A stretch of 64,000 bases of DNA from Bacillus taeanensis. GTDB taxonomy: Bacteria; Bacillota; Bacilli; Bacillales; UBA6769. Of this stretch, positions 44,478 to 53,759 are shown piece by piece. Position numbers and translations under genes: made by a program. The stretch spans positions 48,543 through 112,542 of the forward strand of contig NZ_QOCW01000014.1 of the NCBI RefSeq assembly GCF_003318295.1, given 5' to 3'. How positions within the stretch are numbered: the stretch's first letter is position 1; each line of letters starts with the position of its first letter. The notes under the pieces were generated by a model. The model saw only the letters and a list, made by a program, of their open reading frames with translations, was not told where the DNA came from and ran no database searches.

Positions 44478-44513
44478 AAAAGCGATTGACTTTGTAAACA
44501 GTCAATCGCTTTT
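44478..44513 (+). terminator. Terminator of the antiporter-pdh operon
   Basis: Thirteen-base perfect stem AAAAGCGATTGAC/GTCAATCGCTTTT with a 10-base loop, 16 bases after the pdh stop. Confidence 0.88.
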
Positions 44514-44577
44514 ATTGATCACTTTTAGAACAAGCCGGGATAAAAATTGAAAACTTTTTATTCTCTTTCATCTAAAA

Positions 44578-44617
44578 GTAACATTAACTAAAAATCTGGA
44601 TTTTTAGTTAATGTTAC
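44578..44617. repeat. 18-bp perfect inverted repeat upstream of cdaR-like gene
   Basis: Arms GTAACATTAACTAAAAAT and ATTTTTAGTTAATGTTAC around CTGG, 150 bases before the regulator. It is AT-rich with no T-run at its end, so an operator or hairpin in the leader is more likely than a terminator. The rest of the 306-base gap shows only the pdh terminator. Confidence 0.6.
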
Positions 44618-44767
44618 TCCCAAAGTCTCGTACTCTTCTCATTGCAATTCCTCTAAAAATCATTAATAATTCATTATATCAAATACAAAAGCGTTTCATC
44701 CCAAAGTCTATTTAGAAATCAAATCACTAAAGCTCAAAAACTTAACTTATTGTAAAGGGTGTCAAAA

Positions 44768-45856
44768 TTGAAAGAAACGTTTCAAATTAGTGACTCATTA
44801 GCACAGACAATTGTGGAAGCGGCCAAAGAAGTGATTGGGAAAGATATAAATTTTATAAATCTCGATGGGAAAATTATTGCGAGTACGAATGTAGAACGTC
44901 TCGGAACATATCATGAAGCTGCTGTTCACGCACAAAAAGATCGAAATACAATAGAAGTTTTTGAAGATGATACCTTTAAAGGCGCTCAACAAGGGATTAA
45001 CTATCCGGTCGTGATTAATGAAAAACTGTTCTGTATTATTGGAATCTCCGGCGATCCAAAAGAATGCCATTCACTTGGATTCCTTCTCACAAAAATTACA
45101 GAAGTATTCATTAAAGAACAAATGATTTCAACAATCAATCATTCTTTAGATGAGCTTCGTTCTTCTATTACCCGGATGCTGATTTTTAACGAAGAAAACA
45201 AGACGCTTTCTATGAAAGAACAACTCGAACAGCTTCACTATGAGTTAGAAGATCGAGCGTTTGTTGTTATTATCCATAGGCACGGATTTAACAATTCAAC
45301 TTCTTTGCCAATTAACATCCCTGATTTTTTAATGAAACATCACATTCAGCTGTACACCTATTTATTTCCGAATCAATATATCCTAATTATTAATAAATCT
45401 CAATATAAAACAAGTTTAAAGCTTTTTACTTTTCAATTTAATAGGTTCAAAGCTAATTTTTCAATTGGTGTTGGCAGTCTTCATTCTTTAGAACAATTAG
45501 ACACCTCATATAAACATGCAAAACTAGCTTTAAAAGCAGCCCTTTCAAAAAAAGCACTGCTCTGTGAATATGTGAAGTTAGATTTTGAAGCAATGTTAGA
45601 AACGATTGATTTCTCTGTAAAAAAAGATTATGTAAAAAAGCTGATCAGCACACTTTCTGAAGATGAAATATCCTTACTAAAGGCTTACTATAAATCAAAT
45701 TTATCACTAAAGCAGACAGCTGAAACGTTATTTATTCATAAAAATACACTGCAGTACCGCCTTGATAAAATTGCTCATAAAACGAACTTAAATCCGCGTG
45801 ATTATCATGATTCTGTAAAACTTTATGTTGCTTTGCTGCTTCAAGATAATCAATAA
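44768..45856 (+). CDS. CdaR-type sugar-diacid/glycerate regulator
   Basis: 362 residues from TTG 44768, six bases after AAAGGGTG; a GTG nine bases earlier overlaps the site. N-terminal diacid-recognition domain (QTIVEAAKEVIGKDINFINL, GKIIASTNVERLGTYHEAA), a middle PucR-like region, and a C-terminal HTH (SLKQTAETLFIHKNTLQYRLDKI). CdaR proteins sense glycerate or sugar diacids and activate their catabolism. The glycerate kinase gene follows on the same strand after 116 bases. Confidence 0.87.
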   Translation: MKETFQISDSLAQTIVEAAKEVIGKDINFINLDGKIIASTNVERLGTYHEAAVHAQKDRNTIEVFEDDTFKGAQQGINYPVVINEKLFCIIGISGDPKECHSLGFLLTKITEVFIKEQMISTINHSLDELRSSITRMLIFNEENKTLSMKEQLEQLHYELEDRAFVVIIHRHGFNNSTSLPINIPDFLMKHHIQLYTYLFPNQYILIINKSQYKTSLKLFTFQFNRFKANFSIGVGSLHSLEQLDTSYKHAKLALKAALSKKALLCEYVKLDFEAMLETIDFSVKKDYVKKLISTLSEDEISLLKAYYKSNLSLKQTAETLFIHKNTLQYRLDKIAHKTNLNPRDYHDSVKLYVALLLQDNQ

Positions 45857-45972
45857 TATTTTTCAAGTTTTTGTTATCTAGAACAAACTTTTATACAAAA
45901 ATTTGTTACGTCTTCTATTACTTATTTCGTTCTCTTTTTCTATAATGAAAAGTAACTAAAGGGGGCGAAATT

Positions 45973-47115
45973 ATGAAGGTGGTTATTGCGATTGATTCAT
46001 TTAAAGGAAGTATTTCTTCTAATGATGCCGCTAAAGCGATTTCATCCGGCATTCAAGATGTATATAGTGAAGCGGAGATTATCAGCATTCCGCTTGCTGA
46101 CGGCGGTGAAGGAACAGTTGAAGCGTTAGTTGAAGCAGCAAACGGTAAATTTATTACAAAAGAAATAACAGGTCCTTTACATGAAAAAGTAAATGCTGTA
46201 TATGGACTTTTAGGCGATAATGAGACAGCCGTTATTGAAGTGGCTGCCGCATGCGGACTGCCGCTTATTGCAAGCGACAAACGAAATCCTCTTCTCACCA
46301 CAACATTTGGTGTTGGCGAATTAATAAAGGATGCGGTTAATAAAGGCTGCCGTAAGTTTGTAATCGGCCTTGGCGGCAGTTCTACAAACGATGCAGGTGT
46401 TGGTATGCTGCAGGCGTTAGGATTTCGCTTTTTAGATCAACACGGTGAAGAAGTTGGTACTGGCGGACAAGCTCTAAATAAAGTTATTTCGATTGACCTT
46501 AAGAGTATTCTTCCTCAATTAAAAGATTGTACGTTTCGGGTTGCCTGTGATGTGAATAACCTTCTTCATGGCACAAACGGGGCGGCTTACATTTTCGGCC
46601 CGCAAAAAGGCGCAACCATCGATATTGTTGAAGAACTGGATAATGGGCTGAAGCATTTTGCTGACGTTGTCTATCAAGAACTCGGAAAAGATATTCACAA
46701 TATTAGTGGTGCTGGTGCAGCAGGTGGCCTCGGGGCAGCATTTACCGGCTTTTTAAATGCTTCTCTTCAGTCTGGTATTGAGCTTATTTTAGATATTGTA
46801 GAAATGGAAAAGAAAATGGAAAATGCTGATTTTGTTATTACTGGTGAAGGAAAATTAGACGGGCAAACATCAATGGGAAAAGCTCCTTTAGGTGTTAGTC
46901 AACTAGCAGCAAAACAAGAAATCCCTGTTATTGCCCTTGCTGGAGCTGTTACGAAGGAAACCGAACAATTAAATGAACAAGGCATCACTTCTTATTTCTC
47001 AATTATGAATGAACCAATGAGTTTAGAAGAAGCAATGAATTCAGAAACAGCTTTTCATAATTTAAGAGTAACTGCTAAACAATTATTTCAATTAATTAAC
47101 GCGGTGCAAAAATAA
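45973..47115 (+). CDS. Glycerate kinase (GarK/GlxK family)
   Basis: 380 residues, the standard length. VVIAIDSFKGSISSNDAAKA opens the family; PLADGGEGTVEALVEA, GLGGSSTNDAGVGMLQALGF and VITGEGKLDGQTSMGKAP hold substrate and nucleotide residues. It phosphorylates glycerate to 2-phosphoglycerate (or 3-phosphoglycerate; the family is mixed). AAAGGGGG before ATG. Expected to be activated by the CdaR-type protein encoded just upstream. Confidence 0.92.
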   Translation: MKVVIAIDSFKGSISSNDAAKAISSGIQDVYSEAEIISIPLADGGEGTVEALVEAANGKFITKEITGPLHEKVNAVYGLLGDNETAVIEVAAACGLPLIASDKRNPLLTTTFGVGELIKDAVNKGCRKFVIGLGGSSTNDAGVGMLQALGFRFLDQHGEEVGTGGQALNKVISIDLKSILPQLKDCTFRVACDVNNLLHGTNGAAYIFGPQKGATIDIVEELDNGLKHFADVVYQELGKDIHNISGAGAAGGLGAAFTGFLNASLQSGIELILDIVEMEKKMENADFVITGEGKLDGQTSMGKAPLGVSQLAAKQEIPVIALAGAVTKETEQLNEQGITSYFSIMNEPMSLEEAMNSETAFHNLRVTAKQLFQLINAVQK

Positions 47116-47137
47116 TAGATGATAACCTAATAAACAT

Positions 47138-47171
47138 AAAGAGAGGAAACACAGCTGTGTCTCCTCTCTTT
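47138..47171. terminator. Terminator between glycerate kinase and sdhB
   Basis: Stem AAAGAGAGGAaACACAG/CTGTGTcTCCTCTCTTT, nearly perfect, between convergent genes. Confidence 0.85.
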
Positions 47172-47220
47172 CCCTTATATAACCATTGCTAAATTTTTCC
47201 TGACCAACATTTTTATTTAA

Positions 47221-47979
47221 TTATCTATCACTGCCGAAGAAGTTTTTAAATGACTGTAATGTTGTTTGACGGTTTAATGCTGCAATTGATGTTGTTAATG
47301 GAATTCCTTTTGGACAAGACTGCACACAGTTTTGCGAGTTGCCGCAGTTGGCAAGTCCGCCCTCTTCCATTAATGCGTTTAAGCGCTCTTCTTTATGCAT
47401 TGCACCAGTTGGGTGTGTGTTAAATAAACGTGCTTGTGAAAGCGGAGCTGGTCCAATGAAATCAGAACGATCGTTCACATTCGGACATGCTTCAAGACAA
47501 ACACCGCACGTCATACATTTTGATAATTCATATGCCCACTGACGTTTCGTTTCCGGCATACGCGGTCCTGGTCCAAGATCGTACGTGCCGTCAATTGGAA
47601 TCCACGCTTTTACTTTCTTTAAGGCATCAAACATGCGGCTTCGATCGACAACTAAATCACGCACAACTGGAAACGTGCTCATCGGCTCAAGGCGAATCGG
47701 CTGTTCGAGTTGGTCAACAAGTGCTGTACAGGATTGACGCGGTTTGCCGTTAATCACCATTGAACAAGCACCGCACACTTCTTCAAGACAGTTCATATCC
47801 CATTGAATCGGTGTTGTTTTTTCGCCTTTATTATTAACAGGATTGCGGCGAATTTCCATTAACGCTGAAATCACATTCATATTTTTGCGATATGGAATTT
47901 CAAATGTCTCTTGATAAGATGACGCTTCAGCGCTGTCTTGACGTTTTATAATAAAGGTAATCTTTTTTTGTTCACTCAT
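47221..47979 (-). CDS. sdhB: Succinate dehydrogenase iron-sulfur subunit
   Basis: 252 residues. The plant-ferredoxin-type cysteines for [2Fe-2S] lie near residues 65-85 (CLEEVCGACSMV, then C). The [4Fe-4S] and [3Fe-4S] cysteines are in CMTCGVCLEACPNV and CGNSQNCVQSCPKGIP. It passes electrons from the flavin to menaquinone through SdhC. Last gene of sdhCAB, 3 bases after sdhA. Confidence 0.95.
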   Translation of the reverse strand: MSEQKKITFIIKRQDSAEASSYQETFEIPYRKNMNVISALMEIRRNPVNNKGEKTTPIQWDMNCLEEVCGACSMVINGKPRQSCTALVDQLEQPIRLEPMSTFPVVRDLVVDRSRMFDALKKVKAWIPIDGTYDLGPGPRMPETKRQWAYELSKCMTCGVCLEACPNVNDRSDFIGPAPLSQARLFNTHPTGAMHKEERLNALMEEGGLANCGNSQNCVQSCPKGIPLTTSIAALNRQTTLQSFKNFFGSDR

Positions 47980-47982
47980 CTG

Positions 47983-49755
47983 TTATTTCACCCCTGCTGC
48001 TTGAGATTTTTTCGTATAGTCACGCTTTCGAGGTTGAATTAATGATGTATCGACTTCTTCATATGAAAATTCCGGTGCATTTTTCTCTGTGTTAAAAGAA
48101 GCCAGCGTTGTTTTTAACCACTCTTCGTCATTACGGTCTGGGAAATCAGGTTTGTAATGGGCACCGCGGCTTTCATTTCGGTTATAAGCACCAAGCGTAA
48201 TCACTCGTCCTAACTGAAGCATACTCCAAAGCTGACGCGTAAAACTTGGGCCTTGGTTGCTCCACTTCGATGTATCATTAATGTTAATCTTTTTGTAGCG
48301 CTCCATTAATTCTTGAATCTTTGCATCTGTCTCAAGAAGCTTATCATTATAACGCACAACCGTTACGTTATCAGTCATCCACTCGCCAAGCTCTTTATGA
48401 AGCGCATAAGCATTTTCACTGCCGTCCATTGCCATAATGTTATTAAGTTTTTCCTGCTCATTTTTTTGATGACGTTCAAACACTGTACTCGAAATATCGT
48501 CACTTGATTTTTCAAGTCCTTTAATATACTGCACTGCATTCGGTCCGGCCACCATGCCGCCGTAAATCGCAGAAAGCAGTGAATTCGCTCCTAAGCGGTT
48601 TGCTCCGTGCTGTGAATAATCACACTCACCTGCTGCAAAAAGTCCTGGGATATTTGTCATTTGATTATAATCAATCCACATACCGCCCATTGAATAGTGA
48701 ACAGCAGGGAAAATCTTCATCGGTACTTTACGTGGATCTTCACCAACAAACTTCTCATAAATTTCAATGATTCCGCCAAGCTTAATATCAAGCTCTTTTG
48801 GATCTTTATGGGAAAGATCTAAATACACCATATTTTCACCGTTAATGCCGTGTTTTTGTCTTACACAAACATCAAAAATTTCACGTGTAGCAATATCACG
48901 AGGCACCAAATTCCCATAGGCCGGATACTTTTCTTCAAGGAAATACCACGGTTTTCCGTCTTTATACGTCCAAACGCGGCCGCCTTCACCACGCGCTGAC
49001 TCACTCATCAGACGAAGCTTATCATCACCTGGAATGGCGGTTGGGTGAATTTGAATAAATTCTCCGTTTGCATATTTTACACCTTGCTGATAAAGCGCTC
49101 CGGCAGCTGCACCTGTATTAATAACAGAATTTGTTGATTTTCCGAAAATAATTCCAGGACCGCCTGTTGCCATAATAACCGCATCAGCTGCAAATGATTT
49201 AATTTCTGTCGTTTTTAAATCCTGCGCGGTAATCCCACGGCAGGTGCCTTCATCATCGACAACTGCTGAAAGAAATTCCCAGCCCTCATACTTCGTTACA
49301 AGCCCTGACACTTCATGACGGCGCACCTGCTCATCGAGCGCATATAATAATTGCTGTCCTGTTGTCGCCCCGGCAAAGGCGGTACGGTGGTGCTGTGTTC
49401 CACCAAAGCGCCGGAAATCAAGAAGTCCTTCTGGGGTACGATTAAACATTACACCCATCCGGTCCATTAAATGAATAATTCCAGGTGCCGCTTCACACAT
49501 CGCTTTTACTGGCGGTTGGTTCGCTAGGAAATCACCGCCGTAAACTGTATCGTCAAAGTGAATCCATGGGGAATCTCCTTCACCTTTCGTATTAACCGCA
49601 CCGTTAATGCCGCCCTGCGCACATACAGAGTGCGAACGTTTTACAGGTACAACAGAAAATAATTCAACACTTACACCTGCTTCTGCTGCTTTAATTGTTG
49701 CCATTAAGCCCGCTAAGCCACCGCCGACAACAATGATTTTTTCTTTGCTCATCAT
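47983..49755 (-). CDS. sdhA: Succinate dehydrogenase flavoprotein subunit
   Basis: 590 residues. FAD-binding VVGGGLAGLMATIKAAEAG near the start, HSVCAQGGINGAVN, the flavin-linked His in RFGGTQHHRTAFAG and the active-site stretch SESARGEGGRVW are all intact. It oxidises succinate to fumarate in the TCA cycle. GGAGG precedes two adjacent ATG codons; either may be used. Fumarate from fahA upstream enters the same cycle, though the two operons are separately controlled. Confidence 0.95.
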   Translation of the reverse strand: MMSKEKIIVVGGGLAGLMATIKAAEAGVSVELFSVVPVKRSHSVCAQGGINGAVNTKGEGDSPWIHFDDTVYGGDFLANQPPVKAMCEAAPGIIHLMDRMGVMFNRTPEGLLDFRRFGGTQHHRTAFAGATTGQQLLYALDEQVRRHEVSGLVTKYEGWEFLSAVVDDEGTCRGITAQDLKTTEIKSFAADAVIMATGGPGIIFGKSTNSVINTGAAAGALYQQGVKYANGEFIQIHPTAIPGDDKLRLMSESARGEGGRVWTYKDGKPWYFLEEKYPAYGNLVPRDIATREIFDVCVRQKHGINGENMVYLDLSHKDPKELDIKLGGIIEIYEKFVGEDPRKVPMKIFPAVHYSMGGMWIDYNQMTNIPGLFAAGECDYSQHGANRLGANSLLSAIYGGMVAGPNAVQYIKGLEKSSDDISSTVFERHQKNEQEKLNNIMAMDGSENAYALHKELGEWMTDNVTVVRYNDKLLETDAKIQELMERYKKININDTSKWSNQGPSFTRQLWSMLQLGRVITLGAYNRNESRGAHYKPDFPDRNDEEWLKTTLASFNTEKNAPEFSYEEVDTSLIQPRKRDYTKKSQAAGVK

Positions 49756-49787
49756 CCTGTCCTCCTTTAAAAACTAGTTAGTAGTAT

Positions 49788-50396
49788 TTAAATAAATGCG
49801 AAAATAGATCGAATTCCTACGATAGAAAGTGCAATGAAAATAACCATTGTTACATAGGAAAATAGTTTTTGAGATCGAGGTGTTACTGTAAGACCCCAGC
49901 TAACAAAGAAAGACCAAAGGCCATTTGAAAAGTGGAAAATAACCGAAATAACACCGATAAGATATAACACAACAGCAACCGGACTCGCTAAAATATCTGC
50001 CATCATATTATAGTTAACGTCTGCGCCAAACTGCGCTTGTACACGCGTTTGCCATACATGCCATGTAATAAAAATAAGTGCAACAATACCTGTTATGCGT
50101 TGAAGTAAAAACATCAGATTACGGAAATACCCGTATCGACTTACATTGTTTTTCGCTTGGAAGGAGATGTATACGCCATAAATACCATGAAATAAAAGCG
50201 GAAGAAAAATAACTAATGTTTCAAGCACATAACGAAACGGTAAAGTTTCCATAAAATGTGCCGCCGTATTAAACGCTTCTTCTCCTTTTGTAGCAAAATG
50301 GTTTACTACTAAGTGTTGAATCAAAAAGACTCCTAGTGGAATTACCCCTAATAATGAATGAAGCTTTCGACTTACATAATCGCGACTTGCAGCCAT
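49788..50396 (-). CDS. sdhC: Succinate dehydrogenase cytochrome b558 subunit
   Basis: 202 residues from the ATG at 50396, the length of B. subtilis SdhC; the codons upstream to 50423 overlap the GGGGGC site. Five membrane helices. His in KLHSLLGVIPLGVFLIQHLV, LFHGIYGVYI, ITWHVWQTR and IFHFSNGLW are the expected haem ligands of the di-haem type. It anchors SdhAB and reduces menaquinone. First gene of the operon, divergent from a LysR regulator. Confidence 0.95.
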   Translation of the reverse strand: MAASRDYVSRKLHSLLGVIPLGVFLIQHLVVNHFATKGEEAFNTAAHFMETLPFRYVLETLVIFLPLLFHGIYGVYISFQAKNNVSRYGYFRNLMFLLQRITGIVALIFITWHVWQTRVQAQFGADVNYNMMADILASPVAVVLYLIGVISVIFHFSNGLWSFFVSWGLTVTPRSQKLFSYVTMVIFIALSIVGIRSIFAFI

Positions 50397-50431
50397 TTGT
50401 TTAGTTGCCCCCTTTATGAACAATAAGTGTC

Positions 50432-50520
50432 ATTATAATAGAAAATAGTTCCTTCCTTAATATAAAATCGCTTTCACTATTAATGATACGGTTGACAAAT
50501 GATGATGTCTAATTTATTAT
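50432..50520. promoter_or_regulatory. sdhC/LysR divergent promoters with a cre box
   Basis: Plus strand: TTGACA (50492-50497), 17 bases, TATTAT (50515-50520), a near-consensus σA promoter for the LysR gene. Minus strand: TATAAT at 50432-50437 for sdhC. A cre-like box, reverse complement TGAAAGCGATTTTA, lies at 50463-50476 in the sdhC -35 region, where CcpA could repress. Confidence 0.72.
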
Positions 50521-50584
50521 TTGCATAGTTTTCATGCATTTTAGTTATATATCTTTTATTGGGTAGAAAAGAGGTCAATTATTA

Positions 50585-51466
50585 ATGGAATGGCAGCAGC
50601 TCGAATATTTTCAAGTCGTCGCTCGTTTGCAGCATATTACCCGGGCAGCAGAAACAATCTCCATCTCTCAGCCTGCCCTCAGTCGTTCGATTGCTAAATT
50701 AGAAGCTGAATTGGGTGTTCCTTTATTTGAGCGAGAAGGTCGTACAATTATGCTAAATCGTTATGGGGAACTGTTCCTGAAACGAGTTAACCGAATTACG
50801 AAAGAACTCCAAGAAGGAAAGCAGGAAATTCAAGATTTACTTGACCCTGATTTTGGGGAAGTTTCATTTGGCTTTATGCCAACACTCGGCACTTATCTTA
50901 TTCCTAACTTAATTAGCTCGTTTCGTTCTGATTATCCTCAAGTTAACTTCCGATTGAAACAAAATAGCACGGATTTGCTGTTGAAACAGCTGGAAGCAAA
51001 TGAGATTGATTTCTGTCTCGTTTCTTTCATAGAAGAAAGTACAAAAGTGAACTGGAAAAAGTTATGGAGTGAAGAGTTATTTTTAATTGTTCCTGCTGAT
51101 CATCATTTAGCAAACATGGGAAGCATTACACTGCAAGAAATCTCTAATGAACCGTTCGTTCTTTTAGAAAAAGGAAATGGTCTTCGCGGTATTACTGATC
51201 AGCTGTTTGAAGAAGCGGGAATAAATCCGAAAATAACCTTTGAAGGCGAGGAAGTACATACGATTACAGCATTTGTCGCAGCTGGTCTTGGCGTTACTGT
51301 CATCCCTGATTTTAAAGGTGTGGATTGGGAAAAAGTCTCACGCATCCGTATCGATTCACCAAATTGCAAACGAGCCATTGGACTGGCATGGGTGGAAGAT
51401 CGCTATTTATCACCAACTGCAAAACGTTTTCAGCAGTTTATTATTAATTACTTTACAAATAAATAA
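50585..51466 (+). CDS. LysR-family transcriptional regulator (GltC/CitR-like subgroup)
   Basis: 293 residues. N-terminal winged helix (EYFQVVARLQHITRAAETIS, QPALSRSIAKLEAELGVPLF), effector domain from about residue 90 (GEVSFGFMPTLGTYLIPNLI). The MEWQQLEYF opening is common in the subgroup that holds GltC and CitR. It is divergent from sdhC, so control of sdhCAB is possible but not usual for Bacillus. A near-consensus promoter precedes it and a strong terminator follows. Confidence 0.87.
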   Translation: MEWQQLEYFQVVARLQHITRAAETISISQPALSRSIAKLEAELGVPLFEREGRTIMLNRYGELFLKRVNRITKELQEGKQEIQDLLDPDFGEVSFGFMPTLGTYLIPNLISSFRSDYPQVNFRLKQNSTDLLLKQLEANEIDFCLVSFIEESTKVNWKKLWSEELFLIVPADHHLANMGSITLQEISNEPFVLLEKGNGLRGITDQLFEEAGINPKITFEGEEVHTITAFVAAGLGVTVIPDFKGVDWEKVSRIRIDSPNCKRAIGLAWVEDRYLSPTAKRFQQFIINYFTNK

Positions 51467-51469
51467 TCC

Positions 51470-51499
51470 CCCCTGCTTATAATTGAAGCAGGGGTTTTT
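51470..51499 (+). terminator. Terminator of the LysR gene
   Basis: Stem CCCCTGCTT/AAGCAGGGG with a short loop, then TTTTT, three bases past the stop codon. Confidence 0.92.
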
Positions 51500-51605
51500 C
51501 TAATGACCCTAAATTATTCGGAAAAATGCTAAGTTTCATAAATTAAAAATTTTTAAAAGAAACCCTTTTCATTAAATGATATTTTATGTATAATATATTT
51601 TATAA

Positions 51606-51874
51606 GGAAAGCGCTTAACCATAACTGATTACAAATTTTAATAAAAGGATTAAAATTATAAGAAGGGATGATTGATGGAAAATTTTAAAAACTTCTACTT
51701 CTAATATCTTATCTCACTGATACTTAATAGTTTTATACAGAGATAACAACATATAAGAAGTTTTGTTTGTAAATAAGTAGATAATGAAGGGGAAAATTTC
51801 ATCAAGTATAATAGGTTTATACAATAAATAAAGGTTTGATAGATTTCTAAAACCAAAAAGGAAAGCGTTTAACC
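51606..51874 (+). promoter_or_regulatory. Symporter upstream region with two LacI-type operators
   Basis: GGAAAGCGCTTAACC (51606-51620) and GGAAAGCGTTTAACC (51860-51874) lie in the 499-base gap before the symporter gene. They match GGTTAAGCGCTTA-type sites in front of iolA. The second is flanked by two copies of AATAAAGGTTTGA. The rest of the gap is AT-rich; I see only tiny reading frames (for example nine codons at about 51675) and no RNA gene. Confidence 0.7.
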
Positions 51875-51965
51875 AAAATGAGAAATAAAGGTTTGAATAA
51901 AATGAAAGCCTTTACTAAAAAGAATTTAAAACGATTAAATTTAATAAATTTTTGGAGGTTACACA

Positions 51966-53693
51966 ATGATTTGGGTTATTGTACTTACATTTTTAGCTTA
52001 TACGGTTTTTGTTGCATGGTTTTCTTGGTACAAAACGCGTGATACAGATATGTCCAGTTCTGATGGATATTTTCTTGGCGGAAGAAGTTTAACAGGGATT
52101 GTGATTGCAGGTTCGCTTATTTTAACCAACCTTTCAACGGAACAAATGGTAGGATTAAATGGACAAGGTTTTGGCGAATCGATGTTAGTTATGGCTTGGG
52201 AAGTAACATCTCCTCTTGCATTAATTTTTATGGCCTTTGTCTTTCTGCCTCGTTATTTAAAAGCAGGAATTACGACAATTCCGGATTTTTTAGAGCAGCG
52301 TTATGATTTTCGCACAAGACAAATCGTTTCAATTTTATTTTTACTCGGCTATGCTGTTGCTTACTTGCCAACAGTGTTATATTCCGGCGCACTAGTATTA
52401 GATAGCATTTTTAATATATCAACTGTGATGGGAACAAGTCCATTTTATACAGTTTTAATCGTATCATTAGCAATTGGAATTATTGGATGCGGTTACGTTA
52501 TTTTTGGCGGATTAAGAGCATGTGCAATTAGCGATACCATTAATGGGGTAGGACTTGTAATTGGCGGATTTCTTATTCCAATCCTAGCATTAGTGGCACT
52601 AGGCAGTGGAAACTTGGTGGATGGCGTAGATAAACTTCTTCATGCAAATCCAGCAAAGTTAAATGCAATTGGAAATCATTCATCTTCCGTCCCATGGACC
52701 GTTTTAGCGACAGGTTTATTGTTTAATAACCTTTTCTACTGGTGTACAAATCAATCGATTATTCAGCGAACGTTAGGAGCCAAAAACTTAGCAGAAGGAC
52801 AAAAAGGGGTATTATATGCTGGTTTTTTCAAAATTTTCGGTGCATTCTTTTTAGTACTTCCAGGTATTATTGCATATCTTCTGTATGGTGATACACTTAA
52901 TAATGCTGATATGGCTTATCCAACATTAGTTGTTGATGTCTTACCAATTGCACTATCTGGGTTTTTAGCAGCGGTTTTATTCGGAGCGATTTTAAGTTCC
53001 TTTAATGGGGCACTGAATAGTTCCATTACGTTATTTACACTCGACATTTATCGTCCGATGTTTAAGCCTAAAGCAAAAGAACATGAATTAGTAAAAACAG
53101 GTCGTGTTTTTGCCGGAATATTGGCAGCGATTTCAGTAGTGGTTGCTCCGTTTATTCTAAATGCACCATCAGGTCTTTATGCTTACTTGCAGGAGATGTT
53201 TGGTTTTTATAATGTGCCAATTTTAGCGATGGTTGTCGTTGGCTTCTTTACGAAACGAGTGCCGGCAAGTGCCACAAAAATCACACTTATCGTTCACATT
53301 GTTCTGTATGCGTTATCAAAAGTAGTGCTCGGTCATATTAATTTCTTATATATTTTATCTGTTTTGTTCCCTCTTAACGTTTTAACCATGCTGATGATTG
53401 GTAAGTTAAAGCCTAGAGAAACAGCTTATGAGTTATATGATTCCAATAAAGTAAACCTTAAGCCTTGGAAATATGCAAAAGTATTTTCAGCTTTCACCCT
53501 AGCACTTATGATTGGTGTATACGTATTCTTCTCACCAATCGGGGTTGCAGAATCAACAGGAGACTATTCGCCTATTTCATTCGTGTTTATGGCAGTTACT
53601 TTAGTCATATTTGCTGGCGTATATTGGTTTTGGAAAAAGACAACAGCAGATGATGAAAAAGTTGAGGCTCAAAAGTCTAAAAAAGCAATTTGA
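51966..53693 (+). CDS. Sodium/solute symporter (SSS family)
   Basis: 575 residues, about fourteen membrane helices. GYFLGGRSLTGIVIAGSLIL and LTNLSTEQMVGLNGQGF near the start and WCTNQSIIQRTLGAKNLAEG and AAVLFGAILSSFNGALNSS in the middle are sugar-type SSS motifs (SGLT group), including sodium-site Ser residues. Likely substrate: myo-inositol or a related polyol or sugar, inferred from shared operator sites with the iol genes. GGAGG before ATG. Confidence 0.88.
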   Translation: MIWVIVLTFLAYTVFVAWFSWYKTRDTDMSSSDGYFLGGRSLTGIVIAGSLILTNLSTEQMVGLNGQGFGESMLVMAWEVTSPLALIFMAFVFLPRYLKAGITTIPDFLEQRYDFRTRQIVSILFLLGYAVAYLPTVLYSGALVLDSIFNISTVMGTSPFYTVLIVSLAIGIIGCGYVIFGGLRACAISDTINGVGLVIGGFLIPILALVALGSGNLVDGVDKLLHANPAKLNAIGNHSSSVPWTVLATGLLFNNLFYWCTNQSIIQRTLGAKNLAEGQKGVLYAGFFKIFGAFFLVLPGIIAYLLYGDTLNNADMAYPTLVVDVLPIALSGFLAAVLFGAILSSFNGALNSSITLFTLDIYRPMFKPKAKEHELVKTGRVFAGILAAISVVVAPFILNAPSGLYAYLQEMFGFYNVPILAMVVVGFFTKRVPASATKITLIVHIVLYALSKVVLGHINFLYILSVLFPLNVLTMLMIGKLKPRETAYELYDSNKVNLKPWKYAKVFSAFTLALMIGVYVFFSPIGVAESTGDYSPISFVFMAVTLVIFAGVYWFWKKTTADDEKVEAQKSKKAI

Positions 53694-53719
53694 AAATAAC
53701 TACTAAGAAAAGAACAGTA

Positions 53720-53757
53720 AAATTAAGACCATTCTGCATGCAGAATGGTCTTAATTT
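53720..53757. terminator. Bidirectional terminator between symporter and lacI-1
   Basis: A 38-base perfect palindrome, AAATTAAGACCATTCTGCA and its complement, between two convergent genes, with T-rich ends on both strands. Confidence 0.88.
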
Positions 53758-53759
53758 GT

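Noticed and set aside
51675..51704. Nine-codon frame with a weak ribosome site upstream of the symporter
   Set aside because: Too short to support; no terminator or conservation evidence can be seen.
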